Shown here: positions 16,935-25,236 of the stretch, in pieces
Layout: each line of letters begins with the position of its first letter
Numbering within the stretch: position 1 is the stretch's first letter
Origin: Herpetosiphon aurantiacus DSM 785
Lineage (GTDB): Bacteria > Chloroflexota > Chloroflexia > Chloroflexales > Herpetosiphonaceae
NCBI GenBank assembly: GCA_000018565.1
Contig: CP000875.1
Span: forward strand, 4,169,199-4,233,198
Direction: 5' to 3'
DNA length: 64,000 nucleotides
The notes under the pieces: generated by a model
What the model was told of the DNA's origin: nothing
Databases searched by the model: none
Seen by the model: the letters and a program-made list of their open reading frames with translations, nothing else
Position numbers and translations under genes: made by a program

Positions 16935-19900
16935 TTGGATTCACGCGAGACAACGATCAGCCTATGGTCGCGGCGGGTGATGGAAGCCTGCTGGCTATTG
17001 GCTTTAGCAATGATCCCGGTCTATTTTAGTTTGCTCAGTGACCGCCACTTTGAGCCAGATAAAGCGGTAGCCTTGCGCTCAATCGTGATGATCCTTGGCG
17101 GTGCGTGGATTATCAATTGGCTCGAACGTGGCCAAGTTTTTCGTTCATGGCCGCGTTGGCGCGATTGGTGGCGCTCGCCGTTGGTTGCTCCGGCTATCGT
17201 TTATGTTGGGGTCTTTTTCTTTACCACGCTCACCTCGGTGTTGGTGTTTACCAGCTTTTTTGGCGGCTATAATCGGCTTCAAGGCTTTTACACCAATTTC
17301 TCGTATGTCGTGGTGTTTGGGGCGATGCTGGCGCATGTGCGTCGCCGCGAGCAACTTGAGCGGATTATTACGGTGATTATTGCCACAACCTTGCCAACCT
17401 TGGGCTATGGTTGGGTGCAATATCAGCGCAGCGACCCCTTGCCGTGGGCTGGCGATACTGCGGCACGGGTTGCCTCAAGCATGGGCAACTCGATTTTTGT
17501 GGCAGCCTATTTGATTTTAACCCTGCCCTTTATGTTCTATCGCTTGATTACCAGCGTGATGGCTACCAAACGTGCTGAGAGCGAAGCTACAAACTCGGTT
17601 GGCTTAGATGCAGCGTGGTTTGTTACCTTGGGCTTGATTCCGCTTGGTCAATTAAGCCTCTTGTATGCCACCCTCAAGTTGGGAGCATTGCTGCAAGCGC
17701 CCTTGTTGGGCATCGGCCATTGGTGGATTTTCCCAATGTCGGTGATTGTAGTAGGCAGTACCTTGCCCTTAATTTCGTGGGTAACCAGCACCCGCAGTCG
17801 CAGCGATTGGCGCTTATATCTGCCCGGCGGCTTGATTTTGCTGTATATGCTGAGTTTAGTGTTGGGTGGGTATTTAACTGCCGACCAATGCCAAGGCACA
17901 ATTAGCGAAACCTGCTACAACCTTGATATGGCAACTGCTAAGCGTGCTAGCGACTTTCGTACCTGGTTCTTGTTGGCGATGGCGGCCTATTTTGGTTTTT
18001 ATGGCTTAGTGCTAGCCTTGCCGCGCCGCAGCGAAGCAGCAGCCCATGCAATTGTGCAATGGCTCAGTGCTGCAATCTATGCTGGGTTAAGCCTGTTCAC
18101 GATTGTCATTATCTTCTTTACCCAAAGCCGTGGCCCACAAATCGGCATGTTCGTAAGCATTTTCGTCTTCTTCACCCTCTTTTTGTTGCAAGGCCTACGC
18201 AGCACCAGCTTCAAACGCATTTTTGGCGCGGCGCTGAGTGCATGGGTTGTGCTGGCCTTAGCAGGAGCCGCCTTCTTGGTGGTGCTTAATACAGACTCAA
18301 GCAGTTTTAGTGGGCTACGCCAAAGCAACCGCTATATCAGCCGTTTGGGCAACTTGCTTGAAACTGATGGCGGCACTGGTTTGGTACGGGTGTTGATTTG
18401 GCGTGGCGATGAGCATACCCAAGGCGCAGTTGGTTTGGCCTTGAGCGATCCGTTACGCACAGTAATTGGTTGGGGGCCAGAATCGATGTTTGTGGCCTAC
18501 AACCCATTTTATCCACCACGGTTGGCCAATTATGAATCGCGCGGGGCTTCGCCCGACCGTTCGCACCAAGCCTTGTTGGATGAATTGGTGACCAAAGGCG
18601 CGATTGGCTTGTTTAGCCATTTATTCTTATTTGGCTCATTCTTAATTATTATGCTGCGGCTACTGTGCATTCCACGACTGATCAATTTAGGCCTAACCAG
18701 CCTTTTGATGCTTGGAATTGGCATCTTCTTTGCCGTCTTTTTGAAGAGCCTCGCACTTGGTTTGATCGCTGGTAGTGTGGGTTTGTTGGTGGTTGGCCTC
18801 GCCACGTGGTTGGGCTATGCCAAGCCGCTCGAAGCATCGCTGAGCTTTACCTGGCAATTGTTGATTATCACGGTGCTTTCGGCGGTTGCCGCCAATTTTG
18901 TCGAAAACCTGTTTGGGATTCCAATTGTTTCGTCGTTACTCTATACCTGGGTGATTATGGCGGTTGGCATACTTGCCGGGGCACACGCTGGAGCCTATCA
19001 ACTTGGCACAAAGCCAGTGGTTGTGGCAGCACCAGTTGTCGAAGAAGCCGCCGAATCAACCCCAGCCAAAGCTGGCACCAAACGCCAAGCAGCCCAAAAT
19101 GCTCGTCGCACCCCTGCTGGCCGTGGTCGTACCAGCAGCGGCGTAACTGGCGCTGCACCTGCTCGCATTTTGTATGCAGTCGTTGTGCCAATTGTCTTGC
19201 TGTTGGTCTGGTTCCTCAACCTCGATAATATTTTTGCTGATATGCGCTATTTGCAGGGCAAACAATTTATCGACCAAGGCCAAGGCCTTGATCAACATCT
19301 TTTGGGCTTTGCCGCGATTCAGGATGCAGTTGAGCATGCACCCAACGAAGATTTATATTTCTTGATGTATGGTCGGGCCTTGATGACCTTGGCAACTGAT
19401 TTGAGCATTGAACAAAACAAATTGGTTAGCGAAAATCAAAATGCGGCGATTGCCCAAGTACTGAATAGTCGCCCACGGCCTGATGCTGAACTCGCCGATT
19501 TGCCCGATGCTGAATATAGCGTGGCTGGTTTGCAAACCGTTGCCCGCGATTTCTTGACCAAGTTTGGGCCATTGCAAGTGCTCGATTATGCCCGCTTGGC
19601 CTTGGAAGAAGCCCAGCGGCTCAATCCCCAGAACAAAGATCATCCGGCTAACTTAGGCCGTTTGCATTCATCATGGTTCCGTAACACCGAGCAAAGCGAC
19701 CCTGAAGGCGCACGGATGCACCTTGATGCCGCGATTGAGGCCTACAAACAAGCGCACACGGTCGCGCCCCAAGATGTTGAGTTGACTGGTCAATGGGCTA
19801 TGTTGTATTTGTATCGCCAAGAATACGATACAGCGATTGCCGAATTGACCAAAGCGACTACGCTTGATCCATTATGGTCGCTCAATTTCATTCGCTTGGG

Positions 19901-20339
19901 CGAGGCCTACCGCCGCAAGGGCGATTTGCCCAACGCAGCTTTAGCCTTTGCCAATGCCTTGGCGCTTGATCCACGGGCGCTCAGCAGCAGTGGCTTGGTT
20001 GACGTAGCCGAATTGCCAGCCGAACGCACAGCCCGTGTCCAAGCAACCTTTGCCTCGATGCAAAGCGATCCTGCGGTGTTTGATAGCTTCTTGACAGGCT
20101 TTGAGCGAGCGATTGCCAGCAAGCCAGGCGATATGTCGTATCGCCAGATTTACACCCAAGTGTTGAGCGATAGCCAACGCTATGATGCAGGCTTGACCCA
20201 AGTCCAACTAGCTTTGGCCGAAATGGACAAAATGGGTGCAGCTGATCCGACATTCAACACCACCTATGCTGATACCCGAACGGCCTTTGAAAAGCTAGTT
20301 AGCTTTTTTCAAAGCCAACTCGGCCAAAGTAAACCATAA
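16935..20339 (+). CDS. Wzy/O-antigen-ligase-like membrane protein with TPR domain
   Basis: A large protein (about 1134 residues) with many membrane helices over the first ~770 residues and a C-terminal TPR domain. The Wzy_C-type region holds FTQSRGPQIGMF and, after a long outer loop, SPDRSHQALLDELVTKGAIG, the conserved pattern of O-antigen ligases/polymerases. TPR units appear at about 930-1010 (EYDTAIAELTKATTLDPLWS, then GDLPNAALAFANALALDP). It should polymerise or ligate a lipid-linked glycan. GAAGGAG at 16922-16927 lies 7 bases before a TTG at 16935, which is preferred; an ATG at 16914 has no ribosome site and is the alternative start. A WecA-type gene follows. Confidence 0.82.
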   Translation: MDSRETTISLWSRRVMEACWLLALAMIPVYFSLLSDRHFEPDKAVALRSIVMILGGAWIINWLERGQVFRSWPRWRDWWRSPLVAPAIVYVGVFFFTTLTSVLVFTSFFGGYNRLQGFYTNFSYVVVFGAMLAHVRRREQLERIITVIIATTLPTLGYGWVQYQRSDPLPWAGDTAARVASSMGNSIFVAAYLILTLPFMFYRLITSVMATKRAESEATNSVGLDAAWFVTLGLIPLGQLSLLYATLKLGALLQAPLLGIGHWWIFPMSVIVVGSTLPLISWVTSTRSRSDWRLYLPGGLILLYMLSLVLGGYLTADQCQGTISETCYNLDMATAKRASDFRTWFLLAMAAYFGFYGLVLALPRRSEAAAHAIVQWLSAAIYAGLSLFTIVIIFFTQSRGPQIGMFVSIFVFFTLFLLQGLRSTSFKRIFGAALSAWVVLALAGAAFLVVLNTDSSSFSGLRQSNRYISRLGNLLETDGGTGLVRVLIWRGDEHTQGAVGLALSDPLRTVIGWGPESMFVAYNPFYPPRLANYESRGASPDRSHQALLDELVTKGAIGLFSHLFLFGSFLIIMLRLLCIPRLINLGLTSLLMLGIGIFFAVFLKSLALGLIAGSVGLLVVGLATWLGYAKPLEASLSFTWQLLIITVLSAVAANFVENLFGIPIVSSLLYTWVIMAVGILAGAHAGAYQLGTKPVVVAAPVVEEAAESTPAKAGTKRQAAQNARRTPAGRGRTSSGVTGAAPARILYAVVVPIVLLLVWFLNLDNIFADMRYLQGKQFIDQGQGLDQHLLGFAAIQDAVEHAPNEDLYFLMYGRALMTLATDLSIEQNKLVSENQNAAIAQVLNSRPRPDAELADLPDAEYSVAGLQTVARDFLTKFGPLQVLDYARLALEEAQRLNPQNKDHPANLGRLHSSWFRNTEQSDPEGARMHLDAAIEAYKQAHTVAPQDVELTGQWAMLYLYRQEYDTAIAELTKATTLDPLWSLNFIRLGEAYRRKGDLPNAALAFANALALDPRALSSSGLVDVAELPAERTARVQATFASMQSDPAVFDSFLTGFERAIASKPGDMSYRQIYTQVLSDSQRYDAGLTQVQLALAEMDKMGAADPTFNTTYADTRTAFEKLVSFFQSQLGQSKP

Positions 20340-20343
20340 TTTA

Positions 20344-20439
20344 GCCCCTAGCCCACTCTCCCGCCCAGCAGGCGAGGGGGAACCACCAAACCAAAAGCCC
20401 CTCGCCTACCACAGTGGGCGAGGGGTCGGGGGTGAGGGC
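20344..20439. repeat. Type A palindromic repeat element
   Basis: A two-part GC-rich element between the Wzy-like and WecA-like genes. CCCACTCTCCCGCCCAGCAG is the left half and GCAGTGGGCGAGGGG-like sequence the right half, joined by an A-rich centre. It is one of six related copies in the window. Confidence 0.85.
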
Positions 20440-20476
20440 ACTTAGGCCATGCTTAATTTTCATCAAGAGAATCCAT

Positions 20477-21499
20477 ATGAGTGTTTCGCTAGCCCAAATT
20501 TTTCTCATCTTTCTTTCGGCGCTCACCATGTCGATTGTCAGCACGCCCTTAGTTCGCCGCTTGGCGATCGCGGTTGGAATTATTGATCAACCTAATGCCC
20601 GCAAAGTGCATACCAACCCTGTGCCGTTGCTAGGTGGCTTGGCAATTTATGGCGGGGTCGTGGTTACGTTGCTCATTTGGGATGACCAATTTATTCTGCG
20701 TGAATTGGCGGCGATCTTGGGCGGCGCGACGATTGTGGTTGTCTGTGGCATGCTCGATGATAAATGGGGCTTATCGGCCTCATTGAAGTTGCTGGGCCAA
20801 ATTATTGCCTGTTTTGTGCTGATTTATGCTGGCATTCAGGTGCAATTATTTGCCTCGCCATGGCTCAACGCCCTGATCACAATTGCTTGGGTCGCGGGTA
20901 TCTCGAATGCGATTAATTTTTTGGATAACATGGATGGCTTGTCGGCAGGCTTGACCGCCGTTGCTTCGGCGTTCTTCTTGCAACTAGCCGTTTTGAATGG
21001 CCAGTTTTTGGTCGCAGCTCTATCGGCGGCAACCATGGGCGCGTGTATCGGCTTTTTACGCCATAACTTTGTGCCAACCAAAATCTTTATGGGCGATACG
21101 GGCAGCCTGTTTTTGGGCTTTATTTTGGCAGTGCTCGGCATCAAACTGCGCTTTCCGAGCAACAGCATCATCGTTACTTGGATGATTCCGATTGTGGTGC
21201 TGGGCGTGCCAATTTTCGATACCTCGATGGTGATTGTGGCTCGTTTGCGGCGGCGGGTCAATCCCTTCAATACCCCTGGCAAAGACCACATTTCACATCG
21301 CTTTGTGGCGCTGGGGTCGTCGCGGCGCGAAGCTGTATTGATTTGCTATATGCTGGGCGTTGGCTGTGGCATTACCGCGACCATGTTGAGCAAAGCCGAT
21401 GTCCAAGAAGCCTATGCCTTGGCGGCCTTGTTGATTGGGATTGCGTTGGTGGGAATTTGGCTGTTTGAACGCTATGCGCGGTATAACCCGCCGAAGTGA
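20477..21499 (+). CDS. WecA/MraY-family undecaprenyl-phosphate sugar-1-phosphate transferase
   Basis: The 340-residue polytopic protein transfers a sugar-1-phosphate (probably GlcNAc-1-P) from a UDP-sugar to undecaprenyl phosphate, starting lipid-linked glycan synthesis. Family motifs are visible: DDKWGLSASLK, NFLDNMDGLSAGL, FMGDTGSLFLGF and the late GKDHISHRFVALG, the His-containing loop typical of WecA/TagO rather than MraY. The start at 20477 follows AAGAGA; the upstream in-frame part lies in a repeat. A strong terminator follows. It could serve teichoic-type, O-antigen or exopolysaccharide synthesis with the Wzy-like neighbour. Confidence 0.9.
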   Translation: MSVSLAQIFLIFLSALTMSIVSTPLVRRLAIAVGIIDQPNARKVHTNPVPLLGGLAIYGGVVVTLLIWDDQFILRELAAILGGATIVVVCGMLDDKWGLSASLKLLGQIIACFVLIYAGIQVQLFASPWLNALITIAWVAGISNAINFLDNMDGLSAGLTAVASAFFLQLAVLNGQFLVAALSAATMGACIGFLRHNFVPTKIFMGDTGSLFLGFILAVLGIKLRFPSNSIIVTWMIPIVVLGVPIFDTSMVIVARLRRRVNPFNTPGKDHISHRFVALGSSRREAVLICYMLGVGCGITATMLSKADVQEAYALAALLIGIALVGIWLFERYARYNPPK

Positions 21500-21510
21500 A
21501 CTCGCACAAC

Positions 21511-21556
21511 AAAGCCCATGGTTTCTGCTCCCGCAGCGGTAACCATGGGCTTTTTA
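21511..21556. terminator. Intrinsic terminator between converging genes
   Basis: A 13-bp perfect stem AAAGCCCATGGTT/AACCATGGGCTTT (21511-21523 and 21541-21553) with a 17-base loop and flanking T/A runs. It closes the WecA-like gene and can also serve the minus-strand zinc-ribbon gene. Confidence 0.9.
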
Positions 21557-21558
21557 AA

Positions 21559-21762
21559 TTAAGCAGCGACCTTATGTGATTCCCAAGGCAACTCAAGAGC
21601 TAAACGGGGGGCGGTGATTGAAGCAGGCTTGAGCAACAGCTTAGGACCATAAGCCATCCAAACACTTTCATCTGCGACGCAGCGATACGAGCCATCATCA
21701 ACAAGTTCCAATCGAGCACCGCAATCGGGGCAGCGGCGTTCTTCGAGCGAACGATTTTCCAT
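21559..21762 (-). CDS. Small zinc-ribbon protein
   Basis: A 67-residue protein with RRCPDCGARLELVDDGSYRC, one CxxC knuckle plus a third cysteine, suggesting a minimal or incomplete zinc ribbon, followed by a proline-containing tail without motifs. AAGGAGG lies 5 bases upstream of the ATG at 21762, a strong start. No family is recognised. Confidence 0.65.
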   Translation of the reverse strand: MENRSLEERRCPDCGARLELVDDGSYRCVADESVWMAYGPKLLLKPASITAPRLALELPWESHKVAA

Positions 21763-21978
21763 GACGGGCCTCCTTGTGTGGGTGGTGTGTCCGGAAGTGG
21801 CGGAATTAAAAAATCCCACCCCCGGTTAGAGGAGTAGGCGATCATTGCCCTGTCGTATGGCCACGCTGCCATGTGTTACGCTGTAGTATACATGGTTTTG
21901 GCAAATTGACAATCGGGCTGTAGCCCTAGAATAACCAACCTGAGGATTGTCCTTGTTCTAGTTTAGGAGCACGTTGCG

Positions 21979-22776
21979 ATGTATTGTTTACACTGTCGGC
22001 AGCGTTTAGAGTTACGCCTACGCGGCGGTCGCGAGCGTTTGATCTGCCCTGAATGTGGTTGGGTGCATTTTACCAGTGCTCCGGCTGGCGTGGCCGCCGT
22101 CATTCAAAATGATTTTGGCGAGGTGCTGTTGGTGCGGCGAGCTGGCACGTTTCGCCCAGGTTTATGGTGTTTGCCCTGTGGCTACCTTGAGCACGATGAA
22201 GAAATGCGCCAAGGCTTAGCCCGCGAGGTGCTGGAAGAAACTGGCTTGCAAGCCGAGATTGGCGAAGTTATTGCTGTTCATTCCAATCTTGATCGCGAGC
22301 CACCCTACCCGCTGGGGGTGTGGCTACGGGCAACGGTCAGTGGTGGCAATTTGCAAGCGGGCGGCGATGCTGATTTGGCTCAATTTTTCGCGCTCGATCA
22401 ACTGCCACCACTGGCTTTCAACCACGATGCCTTAGTTTTAGCCCAACTTCAACAGCCCGCCGATGCCAGTGTGGCCGCGTTAACCCAAGAGATGCATGCA
22501 TTTGTGCGCTCCAAGGGTTGGTACGAGGCCAATTCAAAACGCCCACAAACTCCCCGCAACTTAGCGATTTCGCTGACGCTTGAAGCGGCTGAAGTGCTTG
22601 AACACCTGCAATGGCGTGAGGAAATTGTCGATCAAACTGAATGGCAGGGCGAGTTGGCCGATGTATTGCTCTATTTGGTGCAATTAGCTGATACCACGAA
22701 CGTTAATTTGGTTGAAGCTGTGCGAGCCAAATTACGCAAAAACGCTACTCGCGTGTGGGATCAGCCAGCTCAATAA
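21979..22776 (+). CDS. Nudix hydrolase fused to a MazG-like domain
   Basis: The 265-residue protein joins three parts: an N-terminal zinc ribbon (CLHC and CPEC, residues 3-26) as in NudC-like Nudix enzymes, a Nudix domain with the full box GYLEHDEEMRQGLAREVLEE (68-87), and a C-terminal MazG/dCTPase-like all-alpha domain (about 185-255) with SLTLEAAEVLEHLQW and GELADVLLYLVQLAD, the EExxE...ExxD metal pattern. Both halves hydrolyse nucleotide pyrophosphate bonds, so the fusion may clean up damaged or unwanted nucleotides in two steps. The substrate is unknown. A 128-base gap with a strong promoter separates it from the next gene. Confidence 0.85.
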   Translation: MYCLHCRQRLELRLRGGRERLICPECGWVHFTSAPAGVAAVIQNDFGEVLLVRRAGTFRPGLWCLPCGYLEHDEEMRQGLAREVLEETGLQAEIGEVIAVHSNLDREPPYPLGVWLRATVSGGNLQAGGDADLAQFFALDQLPPLAFNHDALVLAQLQQPADASVAALTQEMHAFVRSKGWYEANSKRPQTPRNLAISLTLEAAEVLEHLQWREEIVDQTEWQGELADVLLYLVQLADTTNVNLVEAVRAKLRKNATRVWDQPAQ

Positions 22777-22817
22777 GTGGCTAAAATGAGAGAATTAAAA
22801 CTATTTAATGTCGTTGA

Positions 22818-22866
22818 TTGACAGCTAGCCGCAATATCCGCTATAGTTAAACAGAACTTGTGTTCT
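22818..22866 (+). promoter_or_regulatory. Strong sigma-70 promoter with LexA-like operator
   Basis: TTGACA (22818-22823), an 18-base spacer and TATAGT (22842-22847) form a near-consensus promoter. AGAAC-TTGT-GTTCT (22853-22866) is a perfect 5-4-5 palindrome over the expected start site and contains GAAC-N4-GTTC, the core of Gram-positive-type LexA boxes. A second, larger inverted repeat (CAGAACTTGT 22852-22861 with ACAAGTTCTG 22876-22885) shares its left arm. LexA control is inferred. Confidence 0.6.
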
Positions 22867-22904
22867 ATATCAAATACAAGTTCTGGATGAAGGAGGTATT
22901 GCGA

Positions 22905-23087
22905 ATGAGTCAACAACCTGATCAACAACAGCAGAACCGGCCATTGCGGCTGATGTTTATGCTGACGATGGTAATTATGTGTATCACCGTGACAGTTTTA
23001 GTTGTGCTTGGGCGCGATGTTGCCCAATTGGTTAGCGTTGTGGCAGCATTTGCCGCGCTGGGCGCATTGCTCTGGCCAAAACATTAA
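22905..23087 (+). CDS. Small two-helix membrane protein
   Basis: The 60-residue product has a polar Gln-rich N-terminus, a first membrane helix (about residues 16-35, LMFMLTMVIMCITVTVLVVL) and a second short helix (about 40-55) before the C-terminal WPKH. AAGGAGG at 22890-22896 gives an ideal start at 22905. It is transcribed from the LexA-like-controlled promoter, and its terminal hairpin is broken by the insertion sequence. The function is unknown; an SOS-induced membrane or division effector is a speculation based only on the operator. Confidence 0.7.
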   Translation: MSQQPDQQQQNRPLRLMFMLTMVIMCITVTVLVVLGRDVAQLVSVVAAFAALGALLWPKH

Positions 23088-23088
23088 C

Positions 23089-23104
23089 CAAGCCTTGCTG
23101 TGAG
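23089..23104 (+). terminator. Left half of a terminal hairpin interrupted by the insertion sequence
   Basis: CAAGCCTTGCTG (23089-23100) is complementary to CAGCAAGGCTTG at 25080-25091, on the other side of the element. Removing the element and one copy of the 8-bp duplication restores a 12-bp stem with a 16-base loop, beginning two bases after the small membrane-protein gene. The element therefore entered the loop of that gene's likely terminator. Confidence 0.7.
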
Positions 23105-23112
23105 GGTTGCAC
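23105..23112. repeat. Target-site duplication (left), GGTTGCAC
   Basis: GGTTGCAC at 23105-23112 is repeated exactly at 25068-25075, directly outside both inverted repeats. The perfect 8-bp copy indicates insertion by transposition and little later change. Confidence 0.85.
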
Positions 23113-23161
23113 GACACTGTGCCACATCATGCTTGACGCGGGCGTTCACTTCCCATTGCAG
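23113..23161. repeat. Left terminal inverted repeat of the insertion sequence
   Basis: The 49 bases match the complement of 25019-25067 except at one position (A versus G, 43 bases in from the end). Such long terminal repeats probably hold more than one transposase-binding site. Confidence 0.88.
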
Positions 23162-23186
23162 AAACGCTGCCTAACACGGGCATCAC

Positions 23187-24923
23187 TCATCCCGCCTGAT
23201 CAAGGGGGAAGAGCAACTGTTCACATGGAGGGGTAACGGGAGTGGATGACGAGCGTGGGGTCAAAACCACCCGAAACGCATAGCGCCAGATTGGATCGTT
23301 GTGTTCCCAAAAGCGAATTTGGGGTGACCCATACCCATGGGGATAAAACTGCGGCTCGGCAATCCGAGAAAAATGATGACCATCCGGCTGGTAGGTCACG
23401 GGATAGTCGGCCATCGGTTCATCGTGATAGGCAATCGTCAGCGTTTCATCCAGCAACCAAACAGCCGTGCGAATCCCTGCAAGCCCTTCTTCCGCATAGA
23501 TCCGCCACGCGCGATACTGGATAAACCCATGGCGATTAATCCGGCGTTGGCTCCGCACCGCATGAAACACCAGCCGCAGATCGGCCTCGGTATACACCGT
23601 TCCATACGCCCGATCAAGCACCTGCATTGGCGTACCCTGACCATCCGGTCGCGCTTGATGCGCCCAATGCTCTTGATGGTTGTAATTCATCACCCATTGG
23701 TCGTGCGCATCGCGGATATCCGTCCACGTTTGGGCTTGCTCAAAGTGGTAGTCGGCCATGCGGCGTTGGATGTTAAACATCGTTTCGATGTAATTTTGCC
23801 AGGGTTGGCGACGGGCGATCACCCGTTTGGTAATGCCCAACATGCGATAAATGGTTTGTGCTCGCTGTGCCCGAAAAACCGCCCCGCTATCACTCACCAA
23901 ACACTGCGGAACCCCATAGTTGCGCACGGCGATAAACAACACTTGCAAATACGCATTGAGATCTTGCCGCGGACTGACGGCACTGGCGAGGACGGCGCGA
24001 CTGTAGTTATCCAAAATGGTGATGGCATACAGCATCCCAGCCCCAATATCTTGCATATCGAGATAGCGGATGTCCACGCTCCAGACCGCGTGCGCGGTTG
24101 CTGCCGCAAAGGGCATGGGCTGGGCTGGGGTCGTTGGCGGTTTGGCTGGCGGTGGGTCCAGCGCCCGAAGGCGTGCTAAGACGCGATTAATCGTGCGGCG
24201 GCTATAGACAATGCCCTGCTGCTGTTTCAACGCCGCGCGAATGCGAAAGGCCCCGAGGCGCGGATTCGCGCGAAGCTGTTGAATGGCGGCAACGCCCTCG
24301 GTCGTCACGACCCGTGCGCCAGGTTTGCGAGCACGCGAACGGGGATACAGCATGGCCAAGTCTTCGCTGCGAAAGCGGGTCACGATGGTATGGACGGTTT
24401 GCCGACTGGTCTGGAGGTAGGCGGCAATGCGCTTGGTTGGCCATCCTTCGAGATGCAACCGTAGCACCGCCGACCGCCGTGTTTGGTGATCCATGGAATG
24501 AAATACCGGAAAACGCCGGACAACGGCAGGCGCAGGCGGGGTTTCCCGGAGGATGCGTTGAATGGTGGTGTGGTGTGGGCGGTAGGCAAGTTGGACTTCA
24601 CAGATGCGACCGAGTTCATGGGGCGTAAAGTCAGGATAGTCCGCAATGAGGCGGCGGATGAGCCGTGGGACTTCGGCAGGCAAACGGGCAGCATGGGGGG
24701 CTTCGGCTTCCAACAAGCCCTTGATGCCCTGACGATCAAACTGTTTGACGCGATGATAGAGGGTGCGGATGGGGGTTCCGGTTCGCCGTGCTTGATGTTC
24801 TGCGGCATCGCCAAAGAGCACAATGGGGCGAATGGTCTCATAGCGGCGTTGTTCAGGCCAGACCAGCCGAAATGAGAGCTGTTCCCACTGGTCGGTTGCC
24901 GGAGCGGCGGTGGATCGAGCCAT
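23187..24923 (-). CDS. Transposase with DDE integrase core
   Basis: The 578-residue protein has an N-terminal HTH region (about residues 40-75), a second HTH (about 155-185, SWAP-like GWPTKRIAAYLQTSRQTVHT), and an rve integrase core. The catalytic triad is D284 (VWSVDIRYLD), D345 (VSDSGAVF) and E380 (QNYIETMF), with 34 residues between the second D and E. The length is greater than most IS481 or IS3 transposases. No frameshift is needed. A long open frame on the opposite strand is only a shadow of its GC-rich codons. Confidence 0.9.
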   Translation of the reverse strand: MARSTAAPATDQWEQLSFRLVWPEQRRYETIRPIVLFGDAAEHQARRTGTPIRTLYHRVKQFDRQGIKGLLEAEAPHAARLPAEVPRLIRRLIADYPDFTPHELGRICEVQLAYRPHHTTIQRILRETPPAPAVVRRFPVFHSMDHQTRRSAVLRLHLEGWPTKRIAAYLQTSRQTVHTIVTRFRSEDLAMLYPRSRARKPGARVVTTEGVAAIQQLRANPRLGAFRIRAALKQQQGIVYSRRTINRVLARLRALDPPPAKPPTTPAQPMPFAAATAHAVWSVDIRYLDMQDIGAGMLYAITILDNYSRAVLASAVSPRQDLNAYLQVLFIAVRNYGVPQCLVSDSGAVFRAQRAQTIYRMLGITKRVIARRQPWQNYIETMFNIQRRMADYHFEQAQTWTDIRDAHDQWVMNYNHQEHWAHQARPDGQGTPMQVLDRAYGTVYTEADLRLVFHAVRSQRRINRHGFIQYRAWRIYAEEGLAGIRTAVWLLDETLTIAYHDEPMADYPVTYQPDGHHFSRIAEPQFYPHGYGSPQIRFWEHNDPIWRYAFRVVLTPRSSSTPVTPPCEQLLFPLDQAG

Positions 24924-25018
24924 CTGGACACCCCCATGGTTGGATCGTTGTCATCCCATAGGGCATCATAGCGAGTTCCAAATGGATACACAAGCAGAAC
25001 ATCTGCACCACATCATGG

Positions 25019-25067
25019 CTGCAACGGGAAGTGAACGCCCGCGTCAAGCATGATGTGGCACAGTGTC
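25019..25067. repeat. Right terminal inverted repeat of the insertion sequence
   Basis: Mirror of 23113-23161 with one mismatch. Just inside, CCACATCATG (25009-25018) is complementary to CATGATGTGG within the repeat, so an additional internal binding site is possible. The right 8-bp duplication follows at 25068-25075. Confidence 0.88.
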
Positions 25068-25158
25068 GGTTGCACCTTGCAGCAAGGCTTGTTGGCGTTA
25101 AACCAATAGTCCTCAATTTGCAATACCTTCGATTGGTTCGTGGCCGATTAATTCACCC

Positions 25159-25187
25159 TTGGCAGTTACTAGGCGATTGCGTATACT
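25159..25187 (+). promoter_or_regulatory. Sigma-70-type promoter for the 25237 gene
   Basis: TTGGCA (25159-25164), a 17-base spacer and TATACT (25182-25187). It lies outside the insertion sequence, so the downstream gene keeps its own promoter. The predicted start near 25194 supports the ATG at 25237 over an earlier one at 25159. Confidence 0.65.
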
Positions 25188-25236
25188 CAGGAATAGATTT
25201 CGCCAAAAGCAGCTTGCCTCAAGAAAGGGTTTCCAC

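Larger units (their letters stand above)
23113..25067. mobile_element. Complete insertion sequence, 1955 bp, rve/DDE type
   Basis: The element is bounded by 49-bp inverted repeats (23113-23161 and 25019-25067; one mismatch; outer end GACACTGTGC) and flanked by an 8-bp duplication. It contains one long transposase gene on the minus strand and is visibly more GC-rich than its surroundings. The protein has two HTH-like regions and an integrase core, most like IS481-type elements, but the family is not certain. Intact ends and gene suggest it is active or recently was. Cargo genes are absent. Confidence 0.88.

Noticed and set aside
23337-24179. A 280-codon open frame on the plus strand opposite the transposase
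   Set aside because: It is the mirror of GC-rich transposase codons, has no ribosome site or motif, and the minus-strand protein has a complete DDE triad.
23089-25091. Treating the outer CAAGCCTTGCTG/CAGCAAGGCTTG pair as the true ends of the insertion sequence
   Set aside because: The exact 8-bp duplication lies inside them, directly next to the 49-bp repeats; the outer pair is the host hairpin.
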